Assembly (NCBI GenBank): GCA_023159155.1
Contig: JAJNNX010000017.1
Span: 1-64,000, forward strand
DNA from: Ustulina deusta
Lineage: Eukaryota > Ascomycota > Sordariomycetes > Xylariales > Xylariaceae
Direction of reading: 5' to 3'
Length of the DNA stretch: 64,000 nt
Part shown: positions 47,713 to 61,756 of the stretch, one piece after another
Layout of the letters: each line of letters opens with the position of its first letter
Numbering within the stretch: position 1 is the first letter of the stretch
Notes under the pieces: generated by a model
Databases searched by the model: none
What the model saw: the letters and a program-made list of their open reading frames with translations, nothing else
Told to the model about the DNA's origin: nothing
Program-made: the position numbers and the translations under genes

Positions 47713-49493
47713 AGTTTATATTAATATTTTAAATAATAAAAATATTAGATCTTTAGTTAATAAAAATATTATATTTATTAGTAGTTATAGTATTTATATT
47801 GTTTTACTAAGCATAGCATTTTTTTTATTATAGCTATTAAATAAAAAAGTAATATTATTATTACGCTAGGGCTAATTTTAGGCTAGTAGCTAATCTATTA
47901 AGTTTAATATAGTTGCTATAATAATTAGTACTTTTATAAATTTAATACTAAATATAATAAAATAGATTTTTTTTTAATTTTATAAAGAAAAAGCGGTAAA
48001 AAAAGTAAAAAAAATAAAGCTTATTTATATAAATAAACTAATATATAACTTTATACTTTGTTTTTTTTATTATAGCTATATTAGTTTATAGTAAGTATGT
48101 TTAATAATAAGTATATTTTATTATTTAAAAAAGCGCCCTTAAGTATATAAAAAAAGTATTACTATTTATTTTATAATAAGTAGCTATAGTAATATATATA
48201 TATATATATTTTTAGCTATTTATATATTATTTTTATAGTAGTTTTTTCGTTATTATTGCAGTAGCTAAGTTTAGTAGTGTATTTTTTATTTATAATTATA
48301 TATTTGTTATTTTTAATATAGTTTTTTAAAAAATAAAATAGTTATAATAAATATAATATATTTTTTGTTAGTATATATAGTTAGCTTATAATTTTTAAAA
48401 AATAAAAGTTTTTTAAAATAAGTATAGTATATTTATTATTTTATATATATATTTTTTTGTTTTATTTTTTAGTTTAGTTATTTTAATAAAAAAAAATCTT
48501 TTATATAAGTAATATTATATTTTTTATATTTTTTTATTTAGTTAATAGTATTATTAGCTTTATATTTATTAATTAAATTAAGCGCTAATAGTTTTAGTTT
48601 TTTTTTATTAAAGTTTTAGTTATATTTATGATTTTATTTTTTTTATTTAATAATATACTTAATTAAAGGTTTGCTATTTAAGAATTAGATTTTTTTTTAA
48701 ATAATTTTTTTAATTTTTTAGTAATTTTTAGTTTTTTTAATAGTAATTAGGCCTAATAAAAAAACTTTTTATTAAAAAGGTTTTTTTTTTGTTTAAGTTT
48801 ATAAAACTATATAACTAAAATTATAGAATAAATATATTAATTATTAAAAAAGTTAAGTTTATATATTAATAGTTTTATTTTTTTAATAATTTTAAAAAGT
48901 CTTATTTTCATTAGTAATTATTTTTGTTTAGGTTTGCTAAATAAATAATAACTTTTATATAATTTAAAATAAACTATATTATTTTTATTAAAAGTTATTA
49001 AAGTATATTTATTATTATATTTTTTTTAATAATTATATTAGTTATATTAACTAAATATTCAGCTTTTTAAATATATTTTATTTTTAATATTTTTATAGCT
49101 TTAATATTAGTTTTAGTGCTTTTTTTAGTTTAAAATATTTATAATAGATTATAGCTAAAATTTTAGTATTAATTAGTTTAGTAATTTTTTAATTATTATT
49201 AATAATATATTATTTAAATAATATTATAGTACTAGTAATAATTTAGTTTAAAAAATATTTAAATTAATAGTTATATAAAACTTAATAGCTATTTTAATAA
49301 CTTAGTTTTTTTTTTAAAAGTTTATTTGTTTAAAAATAATAAACTATTAAAAAAAAAGTTTAATATTTAATATATTATAGATTTTTTTCTAAACTTTACT
49401 AATAAATTTTAAGTTTTTATTATTAATAATAACTATTAATAATTTTTAATTATATAAATATAATATTTATAATAGTATTTTTGTTTAGTTTTT

Positions 49494-49646
49494 TGCTATA
49501 TATATTTTATATTTTAGTATTAAAAGTAATTTTTTATTAGTTTTATATAATATAATTACTAATATATTAAAATAGTTATATTTTTTTATGTTTAAAAAAA
49601 AATTTCTAGATTTTACTAGTAGTATATTTATAATAAAATCTATAGT
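49494..49646 (-). pseudogene. gypsy integrase core relic in gypsy-2
   Basis: The minus strand reads TIDFIINILL, then NYFNILVIILYKTNKK. This parallels the gypsy integrase block in which DFITDLP is followed by a tyrosine/asparagine and ILVVVDRLTK. The first catalytic Asp is kept; the second is not. It gives the coding strand of the element. Confidence 0.65.
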
Positions 49647-51360
49647 AATAATATAATAAAAAATAACTAATGTTTTAATTAATATTAATTTTTTTAATAA
49701 TAATTGCTTATCAATTTAGTTTTTTTTATATATTATATAATAGGTTATAAACTAATATATATTTTATAGGTTATATAATATATATTTTATATTAAAATAG
49801 TAATGTTTGTTATATATAAATTTAAAAATATTTTTAATATAGTTTTTTAAAATATATAAGGATTATTTTTTATTATAACTAATATAAAAAAAAAATTATT
49901 ATTAAGCAAAAAAAAACTATTATACTTTTTTAGTATTTAGTTAGTTTAGTAGCAAGGCTATTTAGTTTTTTATTTTTTTTTTGCTTTTTTATTTTTTTAT
50001 TTAGCTATATTTAGTATTACTATTATACTTTTAGGTTTATTTTTTTTAAACTTATTACTAATTATTAAAGTTAATATAAAAAAGTTTGTTATAACTTTGT
50101 TTTTTTTAGTAAAGTATGCTTAATAAATATTATTTTTTTAAATATTATTTTTTTAAATATTATTTAATATATTTAATTTATTTTTTTTAGCTTTTTTTGT
50201 TTTTTTAGCTTTTATAGTAATTTAGAAAGTATATTTAGTATTATATTTAGTATTTTTAGTATATAGTAAATTTTAAGCTAAGATTAAAAACAATAATTAG
50301 TTATATTAGCAAATTTTAAATTAGTTTTATTTAAATTTATAATATATAATAAAATATATATTATTATTTTTTTAGTTAGTATATAATTTATTAATATATT
50401 TATTAGTTATATATTTAATTAAATTATTTTTATAACTTTTTATATGTTTAAATTATTACTACTACTTTTTTTTTTATTAATTTATATTTTTTTTTAATAT
50501 TACTAGTAAGCTTAAATAAAAATATAATTAGTTTAATTTTTATTACTAAAATATTTTAGTTTAGTATTAATATATTATTTTATTTATTTTTTAATTAAAA
50601 AATTATTAATTTATAAGTTTTTTTATAAATATTTATTTAAAAAAAAAAGCTTATTTAGTTTATAGTAATAAATAATATATTGCATATATAACTATTTTTG
50701 TAATATTTTTTAGTTTTTTTTTTTTTTTTTGTTAGTTTAAAAATATCTTTAAAAATAAAGCTTTATTTTGCTAGTTTGGACTTTCTAATAAGTATTTTTT
50801 TTTTTTTTATTGTAATGTTTTGATTTTATAATTAAACTAAACTATTTTGTAGCGTAGGTAACTAGCTATTTTAATATATATTTTTAAAGCTTTAAAAACT
50901 AATAATAACTATTTTATTATAATATTTAAAGTATATTAGTAGTTAAAAAAAAAGCTTAATATATTAAATAATATAAACTAAAATTTATTAACTATATTTT
51001 TAATTATATTGTTTTAACTAAATAGCAAATATATATCTAGCACTATAATTTTATTTAATAGTTATAAATCTACTACTAGTTAATTTTTTTTAGTATTATT
51101 AATTATTTTTTAAATAATAAAAATAAAGCAAGCAATTAAAATAGGTTTATTTATAAATATATATTTTGTTATATTTAATATTAAAAAGCTTATAATTTTT
51201 AATATTTAATAAATATACTTTAATAGTTTTAAACTAATTTTATTATTTATTTATTAGGTTTATTTATATTTTTTAATTATTTAGTATAAATATAATACTT
51301 TTATTATAAAAAATATTATATTTATTAAGTAGTTTATAGATTTTTTTTGTTTATAGTATA

Positions 51361-54300
51361 TGTTACGATTAGTTAAGTAAAGCTTTTATAGCTAGTTTAT
51401 TAATACTATAAACAAAGATTTTAAGCTAAAAAAAAAAAAAAGTTAAAGTTTATAAAGTAAATAGATATAGATTTTATATATATAGCTGCAAAGTTATAGG
51501 TTAATTTATATATAGACTTTTTATTTTATTGCTATATAGGTTTAAAGTTTTTATAAGTCTTGCTAAAACTATGTTAATTATTATATTTATTTTTATAATT
51601 TTATAAAAAGTCTAAAAAAAAAATTATAAGTTTTATAGAATTAGTTAAGTTTAATTAATATATTTTTAAAATTTTAGGTTATATACTAGGTATTATTAAG
51701 ATTATAGCTTTTTTAAGCGATTTAGTATTGTAGCTTTTTTTTTTTTGTATATTTTTAATTATTTAATTTGTTTAATTTTAAATTTTGTTTTATTATTAAT
51801 ATTTTTTGCCAAAAACAATAATTAGATTTATTAAAATAAAAGGTTATTATTTGTTTTTTATAATTAGTTAGTATAAAATAAGTTTTTTATTTTATAAAAG
51901 TTAAGCAAGTTAAAAACGTAGCTAAATTTTTGTTTTTTTAAAATTTTAAAAAGTTTAACTAATTAGAAGTTTAATCTAGTGGTTAGTATTTATATTGCAA
52001 AACTTTTTTTTTTAAAAAGATTTTGTTTTTTATTTTAAAATTTACTAAGCGTTTTTTTTTATTAGTTTATAGCTTATATTATTTTTATATAAAAGTTGCT
52101 ATATTATATATTATTTTTTAAATGTTTTAAGTTTAGTAGATTAGTTCGAATATTTATTATTAAGAAGTTTTATGTTTTAATTTTTATTATTATTTTTAGT
52201 AATAATATATTAATTAATAAATATTATAAAAAATTATATATAAAGTTTAAAATAAAAAAATAAATATTTTAATTGTTTTAGTATTTATTAATATAAAAAT
52301 AGAATTATTAGTCTAATTTTTAATTAGTTAATTTTATTGTTTTTTAGGTCTAAAGGTAGTAAATATTATTAAAGTAGTGCTTAGTACTTATAAAACTATT
52401 AATTATTATTATAAACTTAGAAATAAATAGTTTTATATTATTTAATATTTATATATTTAATATATTAAAAATTTTATATAAACTTTTATAGTATTATATA
52501 ACTAGTAACTTTATAATATTTATTTTTTTATTAAATAAAGTTATAATTAAACAATTAAACTTGTTTATAAATATCTATATATAGTTATAATTTTATTAAT
52601 TAACTAATATATTTTTATTATTTATTATTATATATTGCTATATTATAGCTAGTATAAATAATAAATAAAAAAGGCTAAAAGTTTTGTTTTGTAATATTTC
52701 ATTTTTTTTATAGTTATAACAATTATATATATATTGTTTATAATTATAGTTTAAGTAAAGCTAATAATATTTTTGTTTTAATATTTTGATTATTTTGTAT
52801 TAACTTTAGTATATAGTAATTAGAAATATATAAGCTTTTTAAATTAAAGCTATACAAAAAAAAATAATCCTATTTAAAATAATTTTAGGTATGTATAGCT
52901 TTTTGTTTTTATTTTTAGATCTTGTAGTTGGTTTTTTTGTTTAATTAAGTTTATTAGGTTAGCTTTTTAGGGAGTGTTGGGTAGAAGGTCCACGGTTAAT
53001 ATAGGACCTAATATCTTGTTAGGCGGGATTAATACTATTGTTTTTTTTTTAGCTTTTTTAGTTTTGACTATGGGGAGCTTGGCTGTTTTTTTTAATAAGG
53101 CATTAGCTACTATAAAGAACTTGGTTCTAAGGAGCTCTAGGCAGTAGTGTTTTAAAGTCTATACTACTACTAGGAGTTCATAGTTTTGAATTAGGTAGGC
53201 TTGCTTAGTTGGCATTATTGTTTTAGAGAAATATTTTATAGGTTTCTAGGTTATATTTTTTTGTTGCTACTAAATAACTTTTTTTATTATATTATATAAA
53301 GTATTTATTTTTATTTATATTGGTTAGCCGGGCCTAAAAAAGGCTAAAATAAGTATTTTATATACTAGTAGTTTTATATATTTAAAAGTTTATTTTTGTT
53401 TTAGTCCTATTATAAACAGCATATTTTTTTTTAGTAGTTAATTTAAAAGGGCAATAATTTTACTAATATAATAAATAAATATATAAACATAATTATAAAG
53501 CTTAAAAAATAACTAAATTAATTTAATATTTTTAAAATTATTAAAGTTTTAATTTAGGATTATTTTTATTTTTATTTTAGCTTTTATAATTATTTTTAAA
53601 TAATTAATAATAAATATATTAAAATAAAACTTTTTAATATTTTTTAATATTTAGTTTAATATAAATAATAAATTATTTTTTTATAATAAGTTTAGTATTA
53701 TTTTTTAGTTTTAAAATAAATTAAAATATTATTTATATAAATATTTGCAAATTTATTTAAAAGTTTTTAAATTTATATATTAATAAAAGCTTACTATTAA
53801 ATAAGTTTTATTTTTAAACTAAATAATAAAACTTTTTATCAAAATATTTTTTTATAAATTTAAAAAAAAAATTAATATAATTTTATAATTAATAATAATT
53901 AATAAAAAGTTTTAATAATATTTAGTTTTATAAAATAAATAATATTATAATAATTAAATATAATATTATTAATATTTAAAATTAATATAATTTAATTTTT
54001 TAAATATTTATTTTTTTATTAATAATTAATTATAAACTTATATTTAATTAATCTAAATTTAAATATAAATAAAATAAAAATAACGTTTAGATTTATATTT
54101 TATTTAATAAAGTTTATAGCTAATAGTTTGTTTATAAATTTTTTTTTAAATAAAATAAACTATATAAATATTTAATATTAATAAAGCTTAAAAATATATT
54201 TTTTATTATTAAGTTCTAATATTATATTAAATTTTAGTTATAATAATAGTAAAGTTTTAGATTTTTTTTTAAAAAAAAATCTTTTTAAATATATTAATTA

Positions 54301-56749
54301 AAAAAATAAAAAGCTTTATATTAATTTTATATATTTAAGGGTTTTTTTTTTATAAAAATAAGATTAGTTTATTATTAAAAGTTTTTTATAATATTATTTA
54401 ATTAATTTAAATTTATTTTTTTTACAAAATATTAATTATTTTTGAGTTTTTTTTAAAAAGTTTAATATAGTTATTTTTTAATTATTATAAATTTAATTAT
54501 AATAGGTTTTTTTAAAATTCTTTTAGCTAATTGTTTTTATTTATTTTAATAAAAATAATTTTAAAAGTTTTATATGATTTTTTTAATAGCGGTTTAGTTT
54601 TTTTTTTTTTTAGAAATTATTATATAAACTTTTTTTGTTTTAAGTTTAAAAGTTTTAAATTTTTTTTATATTTTTTTAGTTTTAATTGTTCTTAAAATAA
54701 TTGTTTTGTTTTTAAAAAGTTATTTTAATATTTAATTATATTAATTAGTATTTTTTTATATTTTTAGGTTTATATTTTATTATTTATAGCTAAAAAGTTT
54801 AACTATAATTATTAATAAAAATTAAGCTAATAAAAATAAATTATTTAGTTAAATTAATTATTATTTTTAAGTTTTTATTAAAATATTTTGTTTTATTAAT
54901 TATTTTATTTTAGTTATTATAAAGCTTTTAAAGTTTAGCTAAACAAACTATTTTTATTTTTAATTATTATTTCATTTAGTATATAAATTTATAGCTAATT
55001 ATTAAAAAAATATAAGGTTTAATATTATATAAAACTAAAGTTTTTATTTTAATATTATTAATTTATAATTAAATAAATATTTTAAAAATAATTTATTTAT
55101 TTTAGTTAAAATAAATAAAAAAACTAATAAAAGATTTTTTATTAGTTTTATTTATTTTTTAAGTTAAATAAACTATTAAAGCTATTTTTATTATAGTTTT
55201 TTTTTATTAGTTAAATATTTAAAATTTTAAGTTTTTAATTAAAATAAATAATTAATATATATATATTTTTTTTTTATAAATAAAATAAGTTTTATTATTT
55301 TAATAAGGTTTTTTTTTTTTATAATTAGTATTTATTTTAATTATTTTAAAATAAATATTTTAAAACTTTTAAAATTAACTAAAAATTAATAAGCAAGTTT
55401 ACTAAAAATTTAATTATTTAAATTAGATTTTTATTTAGTTAAACTAATAAGTTTAATTTATTAATAATTTTATTAATAAATAATTTGTAAAAAATATTTA
55501 AATTTATAAAAATTTTATATAAATCTTTTTTAAAATTTATATAAAAATAATTTTATAATTTATATTTTTATTAGTTTTATATATATAAATTTAAAATATT
55601 TTATAAATAATAATTATTTAATTAAAATTATAATAAATTATTAATAAAACTTAAATTATTTTAATAATATTATTAAATAATTTTTTAGTTAAATAAAAAT
55701 ATATTTTTATTAATTTTTTAGTATATTTTTTTAATTAGTTTATAATATATTAAAATTAATTATTTTTAGTTTAAAATATAATAATATTTTTATTTAGCTT
55801 TTTTATTAGTTTATAAACCTAGTTATTAAATAAAGTTTTATTTTTTATAAACTAATAAAACAAAAAATAAATAAAGCAATAAAACTAAAAAGTTTAAAAT
55901 TAATATTTTTAAATATATTTTTTATTATTAAATTATAGTTATTTTTTTAAAATATTAAAATAAATATATTGAAAAATTAATATTTTTTTTTTTTATTAAA
56001 AAAGTTTTATTAAAACTAATATAAAATTATAAGCTTATATAGCTATAATATTTATTAATATATTTTTAAATATATTATTTATTTTAAATTATTTTAGTTT
56101 TAATTTAGATTTTATTTTTTTAAGTTTTAATTTTTAATTTTTTTTAAATTTTTTTTAAAATATTAGTTTGTTTAAAATATTTATAAAAAAGTTTAGTACT
56201 TAATTTTTTTTTTTTTATAAAAAAAAAGATTTTAAAATTGTTTAATAATAAAAACTTAGTTATATTTAAAAATTAGAATTATTTTAATTGTTTAAAAACT
56301 AAAAATAAAATAAAAATATTTAAAATTAGGTTTTTTATAAATTATTAGTTTTTAAGTAATATAAAAATTAAAAGTTTTATTAAAGTTATATTAAAGTTAA
56401 GTTTATATTATAAAATATATAATCAAAAAAGAAAGTTTATTTATATTTTATTAACTATAGCAAAATAAAAAATATATATTTATTAAATATTTATTAATAA
56501 ATAATTAATAAATTTAAAGCAGTGTTATAATTAGGTAAATAAACTTTTTATAGCTAGTTTATTAATATTATAAATAAAGATTTTACGCTAAAAAAAAAAA
56601 AAAAAATTAAAGTTTATAAAATAAATAGATATAAATTTTATATATATAACTGCAGAGTTATAAGTTAGTTTATATATAGATTTTTTATTTTATTGCTATA
56701 TAGGTCTAAAGTTCTTATAGGTCTTACTAAAATTATACTAACTATTATA
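51361..56749 (-). mobile_element. Gypsy-1 LTR retrotransposon, copy D, nested in gypsy-2
   Basis: A 5389-bp element has LTRs at 51361-51585 and 56523-56749. The flanking duplications are GTATA (51356-51360) and ATATA (56750-56754), one mismatch apart and of RIP type. It lies inside gypsy-2, so it is the younger insertion. A ~280-bp internal patch (52960-53240) is markedly less AT-rich than the rest. Confidence 0.88.
52960..53240 (-). pseudogene. gypsy pol (RNase H) relic in copy D, less RIP-damaged patch
   Basis: The minus strand from about 53215 reads MPTKQAYLIQNYELLVVV, a stop, then TLKHYCLELLRTKFFIV. This is a clear gypsy RNase H with the ELL-VV and KHY-LELL blocks. Directly after it the sequence jumps to VANALLKK, which fits the ADALSRR-type end of RNase H, so the TDH-containing segment has been deleted relative to copy C. 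Confidence 0.8.
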
Positions 56750-59700
56750 ATATATTGTTTATTATTATAGCTATTTTAGTTATTAATTTAATTATAAATA
56801 TATTTATTAATTTTATTATTTTATAAAATAATATGTTTGTTTTTATAACTAGTATAATTAAGTTGTTTATTTATTTTTTTAGTAGTTTATAATATTTATT
56901 TAGTTAATAATCTAAATAATTTTGTTTTTTTAATATTTAAAAATAGTTTTTAGTTTTTTATTTTTTTGTATTATAATTAGTTAGATATATAAGTTATAAA
57001 TTATAACTTTTTTTAATAAATATTTATTTAGTGTTATATTATAAGCTATATTTTGTTTGTTTTTTTAAAATAGTATAGTTTTGTTATTTTATTTTTTTAA
57101 TTAATAAATATTAGTAAATTAATAAATTTTATATTTATAAATATTATTATTATAGCAAATATAACTATTATATATATTACTAATATTTTTTAGATTAGTA
57201 CTATTAAAAATAGTTTAGTTTTTGCTTTATTTTATATTTTAAGTTCTAGTATTAACTTAAAAATATATGTTTTTTTTATAAAGTTAATTTTAATTTTATG
57301 TTTTAATATAAATTTTGTTTTAATTAATATTTTTAGTTTTAAATTATTAATTATATTTATTATTATTATAAAATATCTAAACATTATATTTTTTTTAACA
57401 TATTTTTTAATATATATATTAAAATTTATAGTTTAAATAACTACTAATTATATTTCTACTTTATTAATAAATATAAAGTTAATATATTAGAATTTTAAGT
57501 TTTTAATAAAATTTTTAATAAAACTTTTATTTATTAGTATATTAAAATATTTTATATTTAAGCAAACTTTAATTTTAGAGCTTTTAATATTGTTTTAAAT
57601 AAAAATTTAAAAATATATAGTTTTTTTTTTAATTTTTTTTTAAGTAATAGTTTTAGGTTTGTTTTAATAACTTGTTTTAATTAAATATTAATTTTTTATT
57701 TAATTAATTTTAGTATAATTAATATTATTAGTATAAAGTTTATTTATTTAATGTTTTCTTTGCTTAGTTTAGCTTATTTTATATAAATATTTTTAATATA
57801 GTTTTTTATTATTTTTATTAAATAAAATATAATTTTATACTTTATATAAGTTTTTAATATTATATTTAAGTTTATTAATATATTTTTATTTTTTAATATA
57901 ATATTTTAGATATATATTTAGTAGTTATTTGTTTTATTATATTTAATAGTTATATATGCTTTATTAATTATTTTTTTTTATTAAAATAAATATATTTTTT
58001 TATAGTTAAGTTTTTAGTTTTATTACTATTATTAGGATTTGTATTTTAAATAACTTTTTTATTATAATAATTTTATTATTTATTTATGTTTAGTTTATAT
58101 TATTTAAAATGTTAGTAATATATTTATTATTTTTATTAATTTCTTTTATTTTAGTTATTAAACTTAATAATATATTAGTTATTAAACCTAACGTTATACT
58201 CACTATTTTATTAATATGTTTTAAAGTAGTTATTGTTTTATTTTTAGTTATTTTAGTTGCTTTATTTTTTATAATTTTGTTTATAATAAAGTATTTTAAA
58301 ATTTTAATATTTTTAATTAAAGTTTTATTATTATAAAGCATTATTATTTTTATAGTTTAGTTAATTTTGCTAAAACTAATTAGTATTAATTATTTTTTGC
58401 TTTTTTTTATTATTATTTTAGGCGTAATATTTAGTTTTAAATATAATTATTATTATTTTTTTAGTTAATATTAGCTGTTTTTTTTTTGGTTTTTTTAAAT
58501 ATTTATTAATAATTTATTTTGTTACTAATTTTAGTATAAGCTTTTATAGCTTAAATAATAATAAGTTTTATAATTATATTAATAGTTATAAATTTTTAGT
58601 ATTTTCTTAAGCTTTGCTATATTTAAAAGCTTTTATAGTATAAGTTTTAATAAGCTTTTTTTATATAATATTTTTTATTATATATTTATAAATAAAAAGC
58701 TAAATATTTATTATATTTAGTTAAATATTTTATTTTTTAATTAGGGCTTTTATAAATATTAATAAGGTTATTTTATATTTTGCTATATTTTTTTTAAATA
58801 ATTATTAAAATTATTATTATAATATGTTTTTTTATAAAAAAGTCTATTTTTTTATAGCTGCTATAATAAACTTATTTTTTATATTGCTTTATTTTTTAAA
58901 GCATTAAACCTAAAAATAAATATTTATATAGTTAATATTTTTATTTTTATAAAAAATTATATAATTTTTATTAGATTTTTTTAGTATATTAAGCTAAACA
59001 TATTTAATTTTTAATAGTTTTATTATTAAAAAGTTTATATAAGTTATTATAAATAGCTATTTTGCTATAATAAAATTTTATTTTTAAGTTATATTTAAAT
59101 ATTATTAAATAGTAATAATAAGCTAAATTATATTATAAAATATTTTAGTTATTTATAAATTAATATTAATTATATTTATTAAGTTCTAATTTATAATAGT
59201 AGTTTTTTATTATTATTAAATAGATCTAAACTTTTTTATTAATATAAGTATTAGTTTTTTTAAATAAGCTAGCTTTTTTTTAGTTTTTAATTATTAATAA
59301 ATATAGCTTTTTAAAATTTAAAGTTCTTACTTATAAAAATAATTATTTAGTTTTTTATTAACTATAACTTTATAAAAAGTTTTTTTAACTTTAGTATAAA
59401 TATTATTAAAAATATTGTTTAATTATTATTTTTTAAATACTAGTTTTTTTATAAGATCTAATTTTTTTTTTATTAAAAAAGTAATTAAAAATATTAAAAG
59501 TTTTTTAGTCCTAGTCTAATTAAATAATTTTAATAAAAATATATTTATATATATTATTTTTATATTTAATATTTTAATAATTAAAGTTATTAAAAAAAAA
59601 TTATAAATTTGTTTAATTTAAATTAAAACAAGTAATATTATATATATTAATTTTATTTTAATATTTAACTTGTTTTTTTATTTTTATTTTTATAACTATA

Positions 59701-60171
59701 TTATTATATTATAATTTATTTAAAATATTATTTTTTGTACTAGTTCTAACATTTAATTATAAAATTCATATATTTTTTTTTTTTTAATATAATAAATAAT
59801 AATTATTATTTTTAAAGCAGAGCTAAAGTATTTTATGTTTTTTTTTTGTTTTATATTATTATATAGTTACTAAAGCTTAGACTAATAAAAAGTTAAAAAT
59901 TAAAGCATAACTATTTAGTTGTTAAGTTTAGCTATAATAATTATTTAAACTTAGGTTAATAACTAAAATATAACAATTTATTAATTTTGTTTATATTAGG
60001 CTAAGTATAAAAATATTATAGCTAAATCTAACTTTAATATTATTACTTAAACTTTTTTAAAATATAACTTTATTAAAATCTTATTAGTAACAAATAGTTT
60101 AATAAACTTAAATATATATATATTTTTATAATATAAAAATTAAAAGTTTAGGTTAATAGGTAGGCATTACT

Positions 60172-60334
60172 TGTTATAGCAATTCAGTTACTTATTAAAA
60201 ATAATAATTATTATATAAAATATAAATAAATAATCTTTTTTTTTAAATATAAAATCATAAAAACGTCTACCTATTTATAGATATAATAAACATATTTATA
60301 GCTATAGCTAATATATCTATAGTTATGCTTATTA
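60172..60334 (-). repeat. LTR of gypsy-2, right (biological 5' LTR)
   Basis: 163 bp, from TGTTATAGCAATTCAG to GTTATGCTTATTA. It has the canonical TG start that is lost in the other copies. Confidence 0.85.
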
Positions 60335-60339
60335 GCAAT

Positions 60340-60450
60340 ACTTATTATATATATATAACATTTATACTAATTTTCTAATAGTAAGCGCTCTAGTTTATTT
60401 TTTGTTATTTTTAGTTGTTTTTAGTATCGAGTTGCCCTGTCTTTCTTCAC
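60340..60450. repeat. Dispersed repeat G, right half of interrupted copy
   Basis: Matches 36338-36450 (TTTATACTAATTTTCTAATAGTAAGCGCTCTAG). It directly follows the GCAAT duplication of gypsy-2. Confidence 0.7.
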
Positions 60451-60650
60451 TATAAAAAAAAGAAAAAAAAATATTTGTACGAAACATAAGTTTTTTATAT
60501 TTATATAAGGGCTCACGCTATCGTACGAGCTAACATAATAAAGGGAAGTAAAGTCCCTTTCGTCCGGCCGAAGTTCGGCTATCATCCGTACAAAAGCCAA
60601 GCGTGAACTCGCACTCCGTACAAGTTGCACAATAAAGTTGTAACTAATGC
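60451..60650. other. GC-retaining pocket with two hairpins
   Basis: About 200 bp of near-normal composition sits within AT-rich DNA. It contains AAAGGGA-AGTAAAG-TCCCTTT (60540-60560) and GCCGAA-G-TTCGGC (60567-60579). A 69-codon minus frame (60421-60630) covers it but has no recognisable features. No tRNA or rRNA match noticed. Confidence 0.5.
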
Positions 60651-60659
60651 CAGTTATTC

Positions 60660-61756
60660 CAACAATAATATTTTTTTAAAATTTTATCTAATTATTATTA
60701 ATAAATATAAAAAATAATAATAGTTATTATATAATTATATAATTATAAAGCGTAAGTAGTTTTTATATATATAGTCTAAAAATAATATATTATTTAAAAG
60801 CTAATTTTTTAAAAAGCTATTTAAATTGTAATACTATATATAATTATTATTATATTTAATCTTTACTTTTATTTATTTATTAGTACTTTTTTTTATAAAC
60901 CTTAAGCTTTTTTATTATTATTAAAAATATATTTGCTAATATTTTTATTATTTTTATAAGTTTTATTTAATAATTTACTATAGATTTATAAAAAATGTTA
61001 ATTTATAAAAAATAAAACAAATTATATTTAATTAATTTTTAAGCTTTTTAAATATATAAAGAAATATATAAAACCTTTTAAAAGATTTTTTTATACTATA
61101 TAATACTTTTAAGCAGACAAGCAAAGTTTTTTTTCTAACTACTACTTATAAAAGCAGTATTATTTATGCTTTAGCTGCTTAATTAAAGCATACCTTATAA
61201 AGAAATTTTAATAAAAAAACATATAAAATAACTTTACATTTAAATTATAATATAATAAAATCTTTTAATATTATATATAAAAACCTTTATTTAATAGCAT
61301 AATAAAATAAAAGCCCGGATTAAAATTAATAAATAAATATTTAAAACTATTTTTTTTTAGCTAGAAAACACTTGTTTAAATATACGCAAACATATCTTTT
61401 TTTTTTATAAGGGGGGTAGTTATAATATAGTAACTAGTAGCTAGCAGTATAGCTATAACTTATAAATTATATAATTTATACCTAGCTAGTACCTAGTAAT
61501 TATATAATAGTTGTTTATATTTTTTATTAATTTACTTATAAAAAACTTATAATATACTCTTATAAAATTAGCTTTTTTTTTTTTATATTTAGATTCTAAT
61601 ACAAAGTTCGCTTTTAGAATAAAGCCTTGCTTTTTGTGATTGCTTAACGCGTAACAATAAACAGTACTTCCTAGCTTTTTAGCTACACCTATTCACATAA
61701 AAAAACGTACAGCTTGATAAACATCTTATATTGCATTTTATCTTTCTTTTTTTTGT
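60660..61756. other. AT-rich DNA without an assignable element
   Basis: No ORF, no LTR and no match seen to the gypsy or copia families. A GGGGGG run at about 61412 is unusual for this context. Confidence 0.4.

Larger units (their letters stand above)
46019..60334 (-). mobile_element. Gypsy-2 LTR retrotransposon, complete copy, interrupted by gypsy-1 copy D
   Basis: LTRs are at 46019-46183 (165 bp) and 60172-60334 (163 bp), with target duplications GCAAC (46014-46018) and GCAAT (60335-60339). The empty site at 36.34 kb confirms the borders. Removing copy D and one 5-bp duplicate gives ~8.9 kb. The coding strand is minus, from an integrase relic at 49494-49646. RIP has removed all ORFs. The left internal part carries long ATT microsatellites. 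Confidence 0.88.

Noticed and set aside
58090..58341. Overlapping ORFs on both strands with hydrophobic or Lys/Ile-rich products
   Set aside because: They lie inside the RIP-mutated gypsy-2 interior; open frames here are chance gaps between TAA/TAG.
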